DNA of 28,030 nucleotides from UPXZ01 sp049840795 (GTDB lineage: Bacteria; Bacteroidota; Bacteroidia; Bacteroidales; Paludibacteraceae): assembly GCA_049840795.1 (NCBI GenBank), contig JASGJK010000018.1, positions 1 to 28,030 on the forward strand. The letters run 5' to 3'. This document shows positions 9,048-16,545 of this stretch, in pieces. Numbering within the stretch: position 1 is the stretch's first letter; every line of letters begins with the position of its first letter. The position numbers and the translations under genes were made by a program. The notes under the pieces are model-generated. The model searched no databases. It was not told where the DNA came from and saw nothing but the letters and a program-made list of their open reading frames with translations.

Positions 9048-11376
9048 ATGTCAAATAATCTGGTTATTGTGGAGTCGCCTGCAAAGGCAAAAACGATTGA
9101 GAAATTTCTTGGAACCGACTTTGAAGTGATGTCAAGTATGGGGCATATTCGTGATTTATCAGAGAAAGGATTAGGAATAGATTTTGAGAATAATTATGCG
9201 CCTCAATATGAAGTTTCATCAGATAAAAAGAAAATTGTTTCGGAACTCAAAAAAGCATCTAAATCGGCACAGATTGTTTGGTTAGCATCTGATGAAGACC
9301 GTGAAGGAGAAGCCATTGCCTGGCATTTATTTGACGAACTCAAACTGAAAAAAGAAAATACACGTCGCATTGTTTTTCACGAAATCACCAAAGATGCCAT
9401 TTTGCATGCCGTTGATAATCCCAGAGAAATCGACATAAATTTAGTTGATGCACAACAAGCACGTCGTGTGTTGGACCGAATTGTGGGATTTGAACTGTCG
9501 CCTGTACTTTGGCGCAAGGTCAAACCATCGCTTTCGGCAGGACGCGTACAATCGGTGGCAGTTCGTTTGATTGTGGAGCGCGAACGCGAAATCAATAATT
9601 TTAACACAGACAATGCCTACCGTGTGACGGCAGTATTTACCGGAAAAGATGCTAACGGAAATACTGTGGAACTAAAAGCGGAACTTCCACAACGATTTCG
9701 GACCAAAGAAGAAACAGTGAAATTCCTTGATACGTGCCTGCATGCTCAATTTACCATTGATACATTTGAGAAAAAACCGGGCAAAAAATCTCCGGCGCCA
9801 CCTTTCACTACGTCCACATTACAACAAGAGGCTTCGCGTAAACTCGGTTTCTCGGTATCTCAAACCATGTCCGTAGCGCAAAAACTATACGAATCGGGAA
9901 AAATCACCTATATGCGTACCGATTCCGTAAATCTTTCATCGTTGGCATTAAACACCTCTAAACAGGAGATATTGGCAATAGCAGGACAAAAATATGTTCA
10001 CACTCGCAATTTCAATACTAAATCAAAAGGGGCACAAGAAGCACACGAAGCCATTCGTCCTACCTATATGAATGCTCATTCTATTGAAGGAACTGCGCAA
10101 GAAAAGCGTTTATACGATTTGATATGGAAACGCACTATTGCATCGCAAATGGCGGATGCCGAATTGGAAAAAACCAATATTTACATCAATGTTTCGGGAA
10201 GCAAGTACCAATTTGTATCATCGGGAGAAGTGATTGTTTTGATGGATTTTTGAAAGTATATCTTGCTGAAAGTACTGATGATGAAAACGATGCTGAAAAC
10301 GACGGTTTACTCCCGACGATGAAAAAAGGGCGAAGTACTCGCTTCCCACTAGATATTGGCAGGAACGTTTTACGTAGTGTCCGCTGCTTTACCGAAGCAA
10401 GTTTGGTTCGTAAATTAGAAGAATTAGGCATTGGGCGTCCATCAACTTATGCACCCACCTATTTCGACGATTCCAGAATAGTAAAATATGTTGAAAAAGG
10501 TGACCGTCCGGCTTTGCAACGCAACTACAACTGACTCAACTGAAAAACGGAAACATCATATGAAATAAAAACTGAAAATTATGGTGCTGAAAAATCCAAA
10601 CTTTTCCCGACAGATATTGGTATGGTGGTAAATGATTTTCTCATAGTAATATTTCCCGCAGATAATGGATTATAACTTCACTGCCAATGTCGAAAAAGAA
10701 TTTGACAACATAGCCGAAGGTGAGATTAAATGGACAGCATCCATCGATACTTTCTACAAACAATTTCACCCCACGGTAGAAGACGCTATGAAAAATTCGG
10801 AACGTCAGGTGGGTGAACGTGTTTTAGGAACCGATCCGAAATCGGGGCGCCAACTTTCAGTAAAAATTGGTCGTTTTGGACCCTTGTGAAATAGGAACTG
10901 CCGATGAAGATGAGAAGCCGGTTTTTGCATCACTTCGCGCTACGCAATCCATCGAAAGTATTACGTTGGAAGAAGCGTTGGATTTGTTCAAACTTCCGCG
11001 TGAATTGGGCGAATTTGAAGGAAAAACGATGAAAGCCGCCATCGGACGTTTTGGTCCTTACATTATGCATAATTCAGCATTTTATTCCTTGCCAAAAGGG
11101 GAAGACCCGCTGGAAATTTCGACACAGCGCGCCATCGAAATCATTGAGGCAAAACGCGAAGCTGATAAAAACAAGGTGATTAATGTTTTTGGCGCAAATG
11201 GTGAAATCCAAGTATTGAACGGTCGTTTTGGACCATACATTGCATTTGAAAAAAACAATTATAAAATCCCGAAGAAAACCGATGCGAAAACGCTTACCGA
11301 AGATGAATGCCGTGAGTTGATTAAATCGCAAGAAGGAACGGTGACCAAAAAGAAACCCGCCAGAGGGAAAAAATAA
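9048..11376 (+). pseudogene. topA: DNA topoisomerase I (type IA), disrupted by clustered indels
   Basis: Total span about 776 codons, normal for Bacteroidetes TopA, which relaxes negative supercoils. I chose the ATG at 9048 over the TTG at 9039. Bases 9048-10236 are intact: the TOPRIM acidic motif SDEDREGE (81-88) and the active-site Tyr288 in ITYMRTDS. A T-run at 10237-10240 then appears one base short. Up to 10890 the frame changes repeatedly, near 10350-10390, 10460-10495, 10533, 10560, 10655 and 10888. Recognisable pieces are TEASLVRKLEELGIGRPSTY, YVEKGDR and FPTDIGMVVNDFL. In the restored frame a TAG (10375-10377) sits where the family has Gln (ERFTQ). From about 10890 to the end the frame is clean again, with GRFGPYI repeats. 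An otherwise undamaged housekeeping gene suggests local sequence error, but true decay cannot be excluded. Confidence 0.88.
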
Positions 11377-11388
11377 AAATCAATAACT

Positions 11389-11592
11389 ATGGAAACAGAA
11401 AACAAATGCAGAAACAAAAATCGTGGAGCAACTGCCGGAAGCGGAGCTGTTTATGGATTGGGAATGATTGGTGCGGCTGTTTACTTTATTTCGCACGCCG
11501 TAAGTTTTGGAATAGGCGTATTAGGTTTTTTGAAGGCACTATTTTGGCCGGCATTTTTAGTGTATTATGCATTTAAAGCATTGCTGGAATAA
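11389..11592 (+). CDS. Small membrane protein, unknown function
   Basis: 67 residues. A short polar N-terminus with several Lys/Arg/Asn is followed by two hydrophobic, Gly-rich segments (about 22-42 and 47-65), so probably two membrane spans. It begins 12 bp after the topA stop codon, so it is likely co-transcribed with topA. I recognise no family, and a role in topoisomerase function should not be assumed. Confidence 0.7.
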   Translation: METENKCRNKNRGATAGSGAVYGLGMIGAAVYFISHAVSFGIGVLGFLKALFWPAFLVYYAFKALLE

Positions 11593-11612
11593 GAGTAGGA
11601 AGAATATCTTAT

Positions 11613-11644
11613 ACAAAAAGTAAACCAAAATATCTACTTTTTGT
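11613..11644. terminator. Bidirectional terminator between convergent genes
   Basis: A perfect 10-bp inverted repeat, ACAAAAAGTA (11613-11622) and TACTTTTTGT (11635-11644), with a 12-nt loop and A/T-rich arms. It lies exactly between the convergent small membrane protein and DUF4834 genes, abutting the stop codon of the latter. Confidence 0.65.
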
Positions 11645-11645
11645 G

Positions 11646-11864
11646 TTATTTTTCGTCTTTAATTTCTTCAAATTCAACATACTCGCCTTCATTTGGCGTA
11701 AATATCTTTTTGCTTTCCGGAGTCGCATCCTGAAAAATATCAGATTCATTCGCATTCTTTTTTGTTCTTCTAAACAAAGCGCTCACCGAACCAACAATGA
11801 AAAAAATAACTCCAAAGACAATTACAAGTATAAAAACAAGAATAAAAAACAAGAAGTTCAACAT
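11646..11864 (-). CDS. DUF4834-like small membrane protein
   Basis: 72 residues. One long N-terminal hydrophobic segment (about 3-27, Val/Ile/Phe-rich) is followed by a basic stretch (FRRTKK) and a charged acidic tail ending EFEEIKDEK. The positive-inside rule places the tail in the cytoplasm. Size and pattern fit the Bacteroidetes DUF4834 family; this is a recollection from overall shape, not a motif match. It follows metF on the same strand (33 bp gap), so it may share its transcript. Confidence 0.65.
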   Translation of the reverse strand: MLNFLFFILVFILVIVFGVIFFIVGSVSALFRRTKKNANESDIFQDATPESKKIFTPNEGEYVEFEEIKDEK

Positions 11865-11897
11865 AATAATGCAATTTTAAGTTTCAACAATAAAGGT

Positions 11898-12845
11898 CTA
11901 ATACACATTTTGTGCTACTTTCCGTACACTTTGTGTTGCCATTAAACTATAAAAATGAATGCTCGGTACATTTTGCGCGATTAAATCTTTTGCCTGCATC
12001 GTACACCATTCCACGCCAACTTCAGCAGCCTCGGCGTCAGTTTTGCACACTCGCAATGCTTTTGCAAATTCTTCGGGAATCTCCGATTTAAATATCTTAG
12101 GTAGTACCGTTAACTGGTTCATAAACGTAATCGGTTTTAATCCTGGAATAATAGGCACGTTTATACCGGCTTCACGCGCTTTTTCTACAAAATCGTAATA
12201 TTTTTGATTATCAAAAAACATTTGCGTTACTAAATATTCCGCTCCGTTATCCACTTTTTGTTTTGCCCAATGCAGATCATTTTCAATGTTGGGCGATTCT
12301 TCGTGCTTTTCGGGATAACAAGCCATACCATAACTGAACGGAGCTCCAAGCACTTTCATCTTGCTTCCGTCGAGGAAAAAACCTTCGTTAAAACAATTTA
12401 CTTGTTGCTGAAGTTCGATGGCGTATTTATGCCCGGTAGGGCTAAACTCCTTTTCGTGTTTGGCTTTGTCGCCTCGCAACAGCAATAAATCATCAATGCC
12501 GAGAAATTTCAAATCAATCAGCACGTATTCCGTTTCTTCTTTGGTAAATCCACTGCAAATAATGTGTGGCACCACGGGAATTTTATATTTATGCTGAATG
12601 GCAGCCGCCACAGCCACCGTGCCGGGGCGATGACGCTCAGAAACCCGCTCGAAAAGCCCGGCAGAAGTTTCTTTAAAGACCATTTCGCTACGGTGTGTGG
12701 TGATGTTGATGTATTTAGGGTCAAACTCGCGTAGCGCATCAATGGTGCGGAAAACGCCTTCGATGCCGTTTCCTTTTAACGGCGGAAGCAACTCAAACGA
12801 AAACGCTGTGGATTTTGACGATTGTAATTTTTCTACAAGACTCAT
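11898..12845 (-). CDS. metF: 5,10-methylenetetrahydrofolate reductase
   Basis: 315 residues, normal length for bacterial MetF. The FAD enzyme reduces 5,10-methylene-THF to 5-methyl-THF for methionine synthesis. Motifs along the TIM barrel: FSFELLPP with catalytic Glu18, LLLRGDKAKH (121-130), CYPEKH (176-181), VTQMFFD with Gln208, and PGLKPI. It starts at an ATG with a good promoter upstream. It is the only folate C1 gene here apart from ftcD, whose product 5,10-methenyl-THF could reach MetF after reduction by FolD, which is not in this window. Confidence 0.95.
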   Translation of the reverse strand: MSLVEKLQSSKSTAFSFELLPPLKGNGIEGVFRTIDALREFDPKYINITTHRSEMVFKETSAGLFERVSERHRPGTVAVAAAIQHKYKIPVVPHIICSGFTKEETEYVLIDLKFLGIDDLLLLRGDKAKHEKEFSPTGHKYAIELQQQVNCFNEGFFLDGSKMKVLGAPFSYGMACYPEKHEESPNIENDLHWAKQKVDNGAEYLVTQMFFDNQKYYDFVEKAREAGINVPIIPGLKPITFMNQLTVLPKIFKSEIPEEFAKALRVCKTDAEAAEVGVEWCTMQAKDLIAQNVPSIHFYSLMATQSVRKVAQNVY

Positions 12846-12865
12846 TTTTATTGATTTTATATTGC

Positions 12866-12873
12866 AAAAATAC
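12866..12873 (-). promoter_or_regulatory. -7 box of metF
   Basis: Minus strand reads TATTTTTG, a perfect TAnnTTTG, about 20-28 bp upstream of the ATG. A TTG lies further upstream where the -33 element is expected. Confidence 0.6.
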
Positions 12874-12881
12874 GATTTTTA

Positions 12882-12909
12882 GTTACAAGTTACAAGTTAC
12901 GAGTAGCAA
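12882..12909. repeat. Heptamer tandem repeat (AGTTACA, about 4 units)
   Basis: Two perfect and two degenerate head-to-tail 7-bp units: AGTTACA, AGTTACA, AGTTACG, AGTAGCA. It lies in the metF/argR divergent intergenic region, just upstream of the metF -7 box. No function can be read from it. Confidence 0.6.
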
Positions 12910-13021
12910 GAGGTTGAAAGTTTCCGTTTTTTAGAAAATTCAATGTATGATTTATGGTTTCTTGTTTTTGTAAAATAAAGATATTTTTTCTTTAGATGAA
13001 AATCAAAAAAAGTTTTATTAG

Positions 13022-13133
13022 AGATCGTCTTGACTTTTTATTATATTAAAATCGGTCGTTTCTACAAAACTCACAAATATGATAGCAATCAGGGTTTTAC
13101 TATACTGTTTGCTAAAAAGCCAAGATAGCTTCT
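13022..13133. repeat. AT-rich inverted-repeat element, copy 2
   Basis: The left end GATCGTCTTGACTTTTTA (about 13023-13040) and the right end, complement of GCTATCTTGGCTTTTTA (about 13114-13130), form an imperfect inverted pair. They resemble the ends of the element at 6571-6760. It is noncoding and lies in the metF/argR intergenic region. Apart from this pair, the heptamer array and the two promoters, I see nothing in 12846-13255. Confidence 0.4.
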
Positions 13134-13188
13134 TTATGCAAAATTACAAATAATTATACGCATGTTCTGAATATTTCTTGCAAATTAT

Positions 13189-13228
13189 GCAAAATATTTT
13201 GCTGTATGCAATTTTTATACTATTTTTG
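13189..13228 (+). promoter_or_regulatory. argR promoter with overlapping palindromic operator candidate
   Basis: TTTG (13198-13201), a 19-bp spacer and TATTTTTG (13221-13228) match the Bacteroidetes sigma consensus very well. The -33 element is embedded in a perfect 14-bp palindrome GCAAAATATTTTGC (13189-13202). TATGCA words flank it (13186, 13205). An ArgR-type autoregulatory site is a reasonable inference, but I cannot match it to a defined ARG box. Confidence 0.6.
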
Positions 13229-13255
13229 CGCATATTTTTTAATAAATATACATCT

Positions 13256-13723
13256 ATGAAAAATAAAAGACAACGATTAAGCGTTATTTCTGAAGTTTTG
13301 CACTTGCAAATCATTGGGAGTCAAGAGGAACTGCTTGCCATTTTGAAAGGAAAGGGGTATGATGTTACTCAAGCCACACTATCAAGAGATTTAAAAGCAC
13401 TGAAAGTTGCCAAAACACCGTTATCAAACGGAATGTACAAATACATTTTGCCGTCAAACATCAATCCTGAGTTGGATATGTTTAAAAACAAAGAAAACAA
13501 ACCACTCGGAGCGATATTGAGTATGGAGTTTTCAGGCAAGTTGGCAGTAGTAAAAACCAAGCCCGGTTATGCAAATGCGATAGCTTGGGATATTGACAAC
13601 CGAGCTACTTACGAGGTGCTTGGAACCATTGCAGGTGATGACACCATTTTGGTGATTCCAAGAGAAAATGTATCGAAAGAAGAACTAACAAAGATGATAT
13701 ATACAATTTTTCAGGAAAAATAA
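13256..13723 (+). CDS. argR: Arginine repressor ArgR
   Basis: 155 residues from the ATG at 13256. The longer frame from 13178 would start upstream of the promoter's -7 box and add a spurious hydrophobic leader, so I reject it. The N-terminal winged helix includes GSQEELLAIL (21-30) and the recognition helix TQATLSRDLKALKV (38-51). The C-terminal arginine-binding/hexamerisation domain contains GTIAGDDTILV (123-133), where the Asp pair contacts arginine in characterised ArgR. It heads a cluster with a GNAT gene 11 bp downstream, then argG, consistent with local control of arginine synthesis. Confidence 0.95.
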   Translation: MKNKRQRLSVISEVLHLQIIGSQEELLAILKGKGYDVTQATLSRDLKALKVAKTPLSNGMYKYILPSNINPELDMFKNKENKPLGAILSMEFSGKLAVVKTKPGYANAIAWDIDNRATYEVLGTIAGDDTILVIPRENVSKEELTKMIYTIFQEK

Positions 13724-13734
13724 ACAAAGAATGA

Positions 13735-14385
13735 ATGAATGCTGATAAGAATGAAATAGTAGTTCAAGTAGCAGATGAAACCCATTTACCTTATGTAGAA
13801 ACGATTCTTAAAACGATAGCCAATGCGGCAAAAGTACGTGGAACAGGAATTGCACGTCGTACACCGGAATATATTGAACAAAAGATGAAGGAGGGAAAAG
13901 CAATCATTGCTTTGAAAGGCGATAAGTTTGCAGGATTCTGCTATATCGAAACGTGGGGCAACAAAAAATTTGTTGCCAACTCAGGGTTGATCGTTGTGGA
14001 AAAATACAGGGGAAACGGACTGGCGAAAAAGATCAAGCAGAACGCCTTTCATCTTTCGCGCGAACGCTATCCTAACGCCAAAATCTTTGGACTTACCACG
14101 GGATTGGCTGTGATGAAAATCAATTCGGAATTAGGGTATAAACCCGTGACTTTTTCGGAACTTACCGATGACAACGCTTTTTGGAAAGGATGTGAGAGTT
14201 GTGTGAATTACGATATTTTGCAACGCACCAACCGCAAACACTGTCTTTGCACGGGTATGCTGTTCGACCCTGCTTGGCAGAATGAAAAAGAAGAAGAAAT
14301 TTCAGCATCAAAGGCGGATAACAATCAAAGTTTAGTAAAAAAAGTTGTAAAAAAAGTGGTGAGGAAAGTAATTTCATCAAAGTAG
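13735..14385 (+). CDS. GNAT acyltransferase, probable N-acylglutamate synthase of arginine synthesis
   Basis: 216 residues. The GNAT core has the acyl-CoA loop EKYRGNGLAKKI (89-100), preceded by the strand VANSGLIVVE. A C-terminal block has paired Cys (C153, C156 and C170, C172 in GCESC...HCLC), possibly a metal site, followed by a Lys-rich tail (KKVVKKVVRKV). It lies between argR and argG, the usual Bacteroidetes position of a GNAT required for arginine synthesis. From the literature as I recall it, the Bacteroides homologue acts as N-succinyl/acetylglutamate synthase in place of classical ArgA. Assignment here is by family and context only. It is probably co-transcribed with argR. Confidence 0.8.
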   Translation: MNADKNEIVVQVADETHLPYVETILKTIANAAKVRGTGIARRTPEYIEQKMKEGKAIIALKGDKFAGFCYIETWGNKKFVANSGLIVVEKYRGNGLAKKIKQNAFHLSRERYPNAKIFGLTTGLAVMKINSELGYKPVTFSELTDDNAFWKGCESCVNYDILQRTNRKHCLCTGMLFDPAWQNEKEEEISASKADNNQSLVKKVVKKVVRKVISSK

Positions 14386-14420
14386 AAAGAAGTGGATGAT
14401 AAGTTGGTCTGGGATTTTAG

Positions 14421-14449
14421 ATAAGGCTGTATTTTAAAACCTTATTTTT
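14421..14449 (+). terminator. Terminator after the argR-GNAT pair
   Basis: ATAAGG (14421-14426) pairs with CCTTAT (14440-14445), with TTTT after it. The stem is short, and the 13-nt loop contains a TTTTAAAA self-complement. The right half overlaps the left flanking repeat of the Y1 transposase gene. Confidence 0.4.
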
Positions 14450-14968
14450 AATATATAAACTTTAGTAATATAAAGTAGTCACTAAAATCAACCTTATTAC
14501 CTTATACACCAATTGATTATGGAAGTAGAATACAATAACTTATATACTCATTTTGTTTTTTCAACTCTACATAGATTACCACTCATCACTGAAAACAATC
14601 GTGTGAGAATTGAAAAATGCATCACCGGAATTGTAAATAATAATCAATGTCAGCTTTATGCTATATACGCAAATCCAGAACATCTACATTTGTTGATATC
14701 ACGCAATCCCAGTATAGACGAAGAAACCATTTCAAGCATTATCGAAAAAAGTTCCCATAAATTCATCAACGAAAATAAATTATGTGTTGGGAATTTTCAA
14801 TGGCAGTCAACTTGTTCTGCATTTTCAGTATCAAAATCAGATGTAGATAAAGTTTGTAAATATATTTTAAATCAAAAAGAACATCATAAAAAGAAAACTT
14901 TTGCAGAAGAATATGATGAATTTATGAGATTTTATCAGCACGCAATTAATCCTAAAAAATAAGGTTTT
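14436..14968 (+). mobile_element. Candidate mobile unit carrying the Y1 transposase
   Basis: A perfect 14-bp inverted repeat, AAAACCTTATTTTT at 14436-14449 and its complement at 14955-14968, brackets the transposase gene. The right copy includes the stop codon. The unit is 533 bp and separates the GNAT gene from argG. IS200/IS605-type elements normally have subterminal hairpins rather than inverted ends, so the boundaries are tentative. Confidence 0.35.
14519..14962 (+). CDS. Y1 (HUH) transposase, IS200/RAYT-like
   Basis: 147 residues from the ATG at 14519 (a TTG at 14513 is less likely). The single-domain HUH nuclease has the His pair in EHLHLLIS (H55, H57) and a catalytic Tyr115 in CKYILNQKEHHKKK, with Gln119 four residues on. 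TnpA of IS200/IS605 and REP-associated tyrosine transposases (RAYTs) share this layout; a C-terminal KKKTFAEEYDEF is common in Bacteroidetes members. It cuts and joins single-stranded DNA at hairpins. It appears intact. The gene sits inside the arginine cluster without an obvious partner, and no tnpB is present. Whether it is an IS200 element or a domesticated RAYT cannot be settled from one copy. Confidence 0.82.
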   Translation: MEVEYNNLYTHFVFSTLHRLPLITENNRVRIEKCITGIVNNNQCQLYAIYANPEHLHLLISRNPSIDEETISSIIEKSSHKFINENKLCVGNFQWQSTCSAFSVSKSDVDKVCKYILNQKEHHKKKTFAEEYDEFMRFYQHAINPKK

Positions 14969-15020
14969 TATAGCAAATTTATAACATAGAAAAGATTATA
15001 AAAAGAATAGCAAATAAATT

Positions 15021-16220
15021 ATGAAACAAAAAGTAGTTTTAGCATTTAGCGGAGGATTGGATACATCTTTTTGCGCTAAGTATTTGGCTGTAGAAAAAGG
15101 GTATGAAGTATATACAGCAGTAGCAAATACAGGTGGATTTTCAGCAGAGGATTTGAAAGTAATTGAAGATAAAGCATATCGTCTGGGTTCTGTGAAACAT
15201 GTTGCTTTGGACGTAACGCAAGAGTATTACGACAAAAGCATCAAATATATGGTGTATGGCAATGTATTACGCAACGGAACATATCCTATTTCGGTAAGTT
15301 CGGAACGTATCTTCCAAGCCATTGCCATTATCAATTACGCCAAAGAAATTGTTGCAGAATATGTTGCACACGGAAGTACCGGGGCCGGAAACGACCAAGT
15401 GCGTTTTGATTTGACATTTGAGATACTCGCACCTGAAATTAAAATTCTTACTCCCACGCGTGATATGACGCTTACGCGCGAGTACGAAATAAATTATCTG
15501 AAAGAAAACGGATTTGTAGCCGACTTCAAAAAAATGGAATACTCCATCAACAAAGGGCTTTGGGGAACTTCCATCGGTGGAAAAGAGACTTTGAAATCGG
15601 AACAAACACTGCCGGAAGAAGCGTATCCGAGTCCGATTATAAAAATGGACGAAGAGACCATCACCGTCGGTTTTGAAAAAGGTGAAATAGCATCGGTAAA
15701 CGGTGAGACCTCCAACAATAAAATTTATTTAATCAATAAATTGGAAGAGATTGCTAACAAATTTGGTATTGGACGCGATATGCACATTGGCGATACGATA
15801 ATTGGTATAAAAGGGCGTGTGGGCTTTGAAGCGGCTGCTCCTATGCTGATTATCAACGCGCATAAAATGCTTGAAAAACATACGCTTACCAAATGGCAGC
15901 AATATTGGAAAGACCAACTTGGGAATTGGTATGGAATGTTTCTGCACGAGGCACAATACCTTGAACCCGTAATGCGCGATATAGAACAATTTTTGGAAAG
16001 TTCGCAGCAAAACGTAACGGGGACGGTAAGCGTTGTTCTCCGCCCGCATTCTTATACGCTGGTAGGCGTAGAAAGCCCGTTTGATTTGATGAAAACCGAC
16101 TTTGGCGAGTACGGTGAAGTAAACAAAGCGTGGACGGCAGACGATGTAAAAGGATTTACGAAAATACTCGGTAATCAAATGAAGATTTACCATAATGTAC
16201 AAAAACGCAACGGAAAGTAA
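15021..16220 (+). CDS. argG: Argininosuccinate synthase
   Basis: 399 residues, normal length. It joins citrulline and aspartate using ATP to give argininosuccinate, the substrate of ArgH encoded at 25355-26692. The ATP PP-motif is AFSGGLDTSF (8-17). The second family signature is GSTGAGNDQVRFD (118-130). The gene is intact, starts at an ATG with A-rich leader, and ends at a clear terminator, so argC, argD and argB do not follow as they do in many relatives. The Y1 transposase unit lies between it and the argR-GNAT pair, so it may need its own promoter; I see no strong TAnnTTTG in the 58-bp gap. Confidence 0.96.
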   Translation: MKQKVVLAFSGGLDTSFCAKYLAVEKGYEVYTAVANTGGFSAEDLKVIEDKAYRLGSVKHVALDVTQEYYDKSIKYMVYGNVLRNGTYPISVSSERIFQAIAIINYAKEIVAEYVAHGSTGAGNDQVRFDLTFEILAPEIKILTPTRDMTLTREYEINYLKENGFVADFKKMEYSINKGLWGTSIGGKETLKSEQTLPEEAYPSPIIKMDEETITVGFEKGEIASVNGETSNNKIYLINKLEEIANKFGIGRDMHIGDTIIGIKGRVGFEAAAPMLIINAHKMLEKHTLTKWQQYWKDQLGNWYGMFLHEAQYLEPVMRDIEQFLESSQQNVTGTVSVVLRPHSYTLVGVESPFDLMKTDFGEYGEVNKAWTADDVKGFTKILGNQMKIYHNVQKRNGK

Positions 16221-16247
16221 AAAGTCTTTTTCAAAATAGAAAGAGAT

Positions 16248-16278
16248 AAAAGGTCAGCGGAAACGCCGGCCTTTTTTG
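16248..16278 (+). terminator. Rho-independent terminator of argG
   Basis: A GC-rich stem (AAAGGtCaGCG pairing with CGCcGgCCTTTT) with GAAA-type loop, then TTTT, 28 bp after the argG stop. Confidence 0.75.
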
Positions 16279-16319
16279 TTTGATGCTATTAGTCATCTGC
16301 ATTTATTTTAATAACTAAA

Positions 16320-16535
16320 ATGATTATCCGCAAAGCAACACAGTATATTTCTTCAGTTGCCACGCCTTTTAAGGCGTGGATTACAAAATAGTAATTTGTG
16401 GGCTTCAGCCCAAATTTAGCATAAATCTATAGACATAATCATATATTTTGGCTAAAGCCATTTTCATTCCGGATATTGGATCCACGCCTTAAAAGGCGTG
16501 GCAATTAATTTTTAGGTCACTTTACGAATAATCAT
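16320..16535. mobile_element. MITE with IS1595-type ends
   Basis: Left end ATGATTATCCGCAAAG (16320-16335) is identical to the left inverted repeat of the neighbouring IS at 16546. Right end CTTTACGAATAATCAT (16520-16535) matches the IS right end at 14 of 16 positions. The 216-bp unit has no ORF and contains the palindromic unit at 16357-16504. No convincing target duplication is visible (TAACTAAA versus a run of A). Confidence 0.65.
16357..16504. repeat. Palindromic unit: two inverted 25-bp copies around inner hairpins
   Basis: A 25-bp sequence at 16357-16381 recurs as an exact reverse complement at 16480-16504. Each contains the near-perfect palindrome CCACGCCTTTTAAGGCGTGG. Between them are two smaller hairpins, GGGCTTCAGCCC (about 16398-16409) and TGGCTAAAGCCA (about 16449-16460). 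It resembles a REPIN-like doublet and shares the GGGCTNNAGCCC hairpin with the repeats between hutH and hutU. Confidence 0.75.
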
Positions 16536-16545
16536 AAAAAAAATT

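Noticed and set aside
12882..12909. Heptamer array as an origin iteron set or CRISPR
   Set aside because: Only about four 7-bp units with no spacers, no DnaA boxes and no replication or cas gene nearby.
13178..13255. Upstream extension of ArgR by 26 hydrophobic residues
   Set aside because: The consensus promoter (-7 at 13221-13228) lies inside it, so the transcript would start after this ATG; the family N-terminus begins at 13256.
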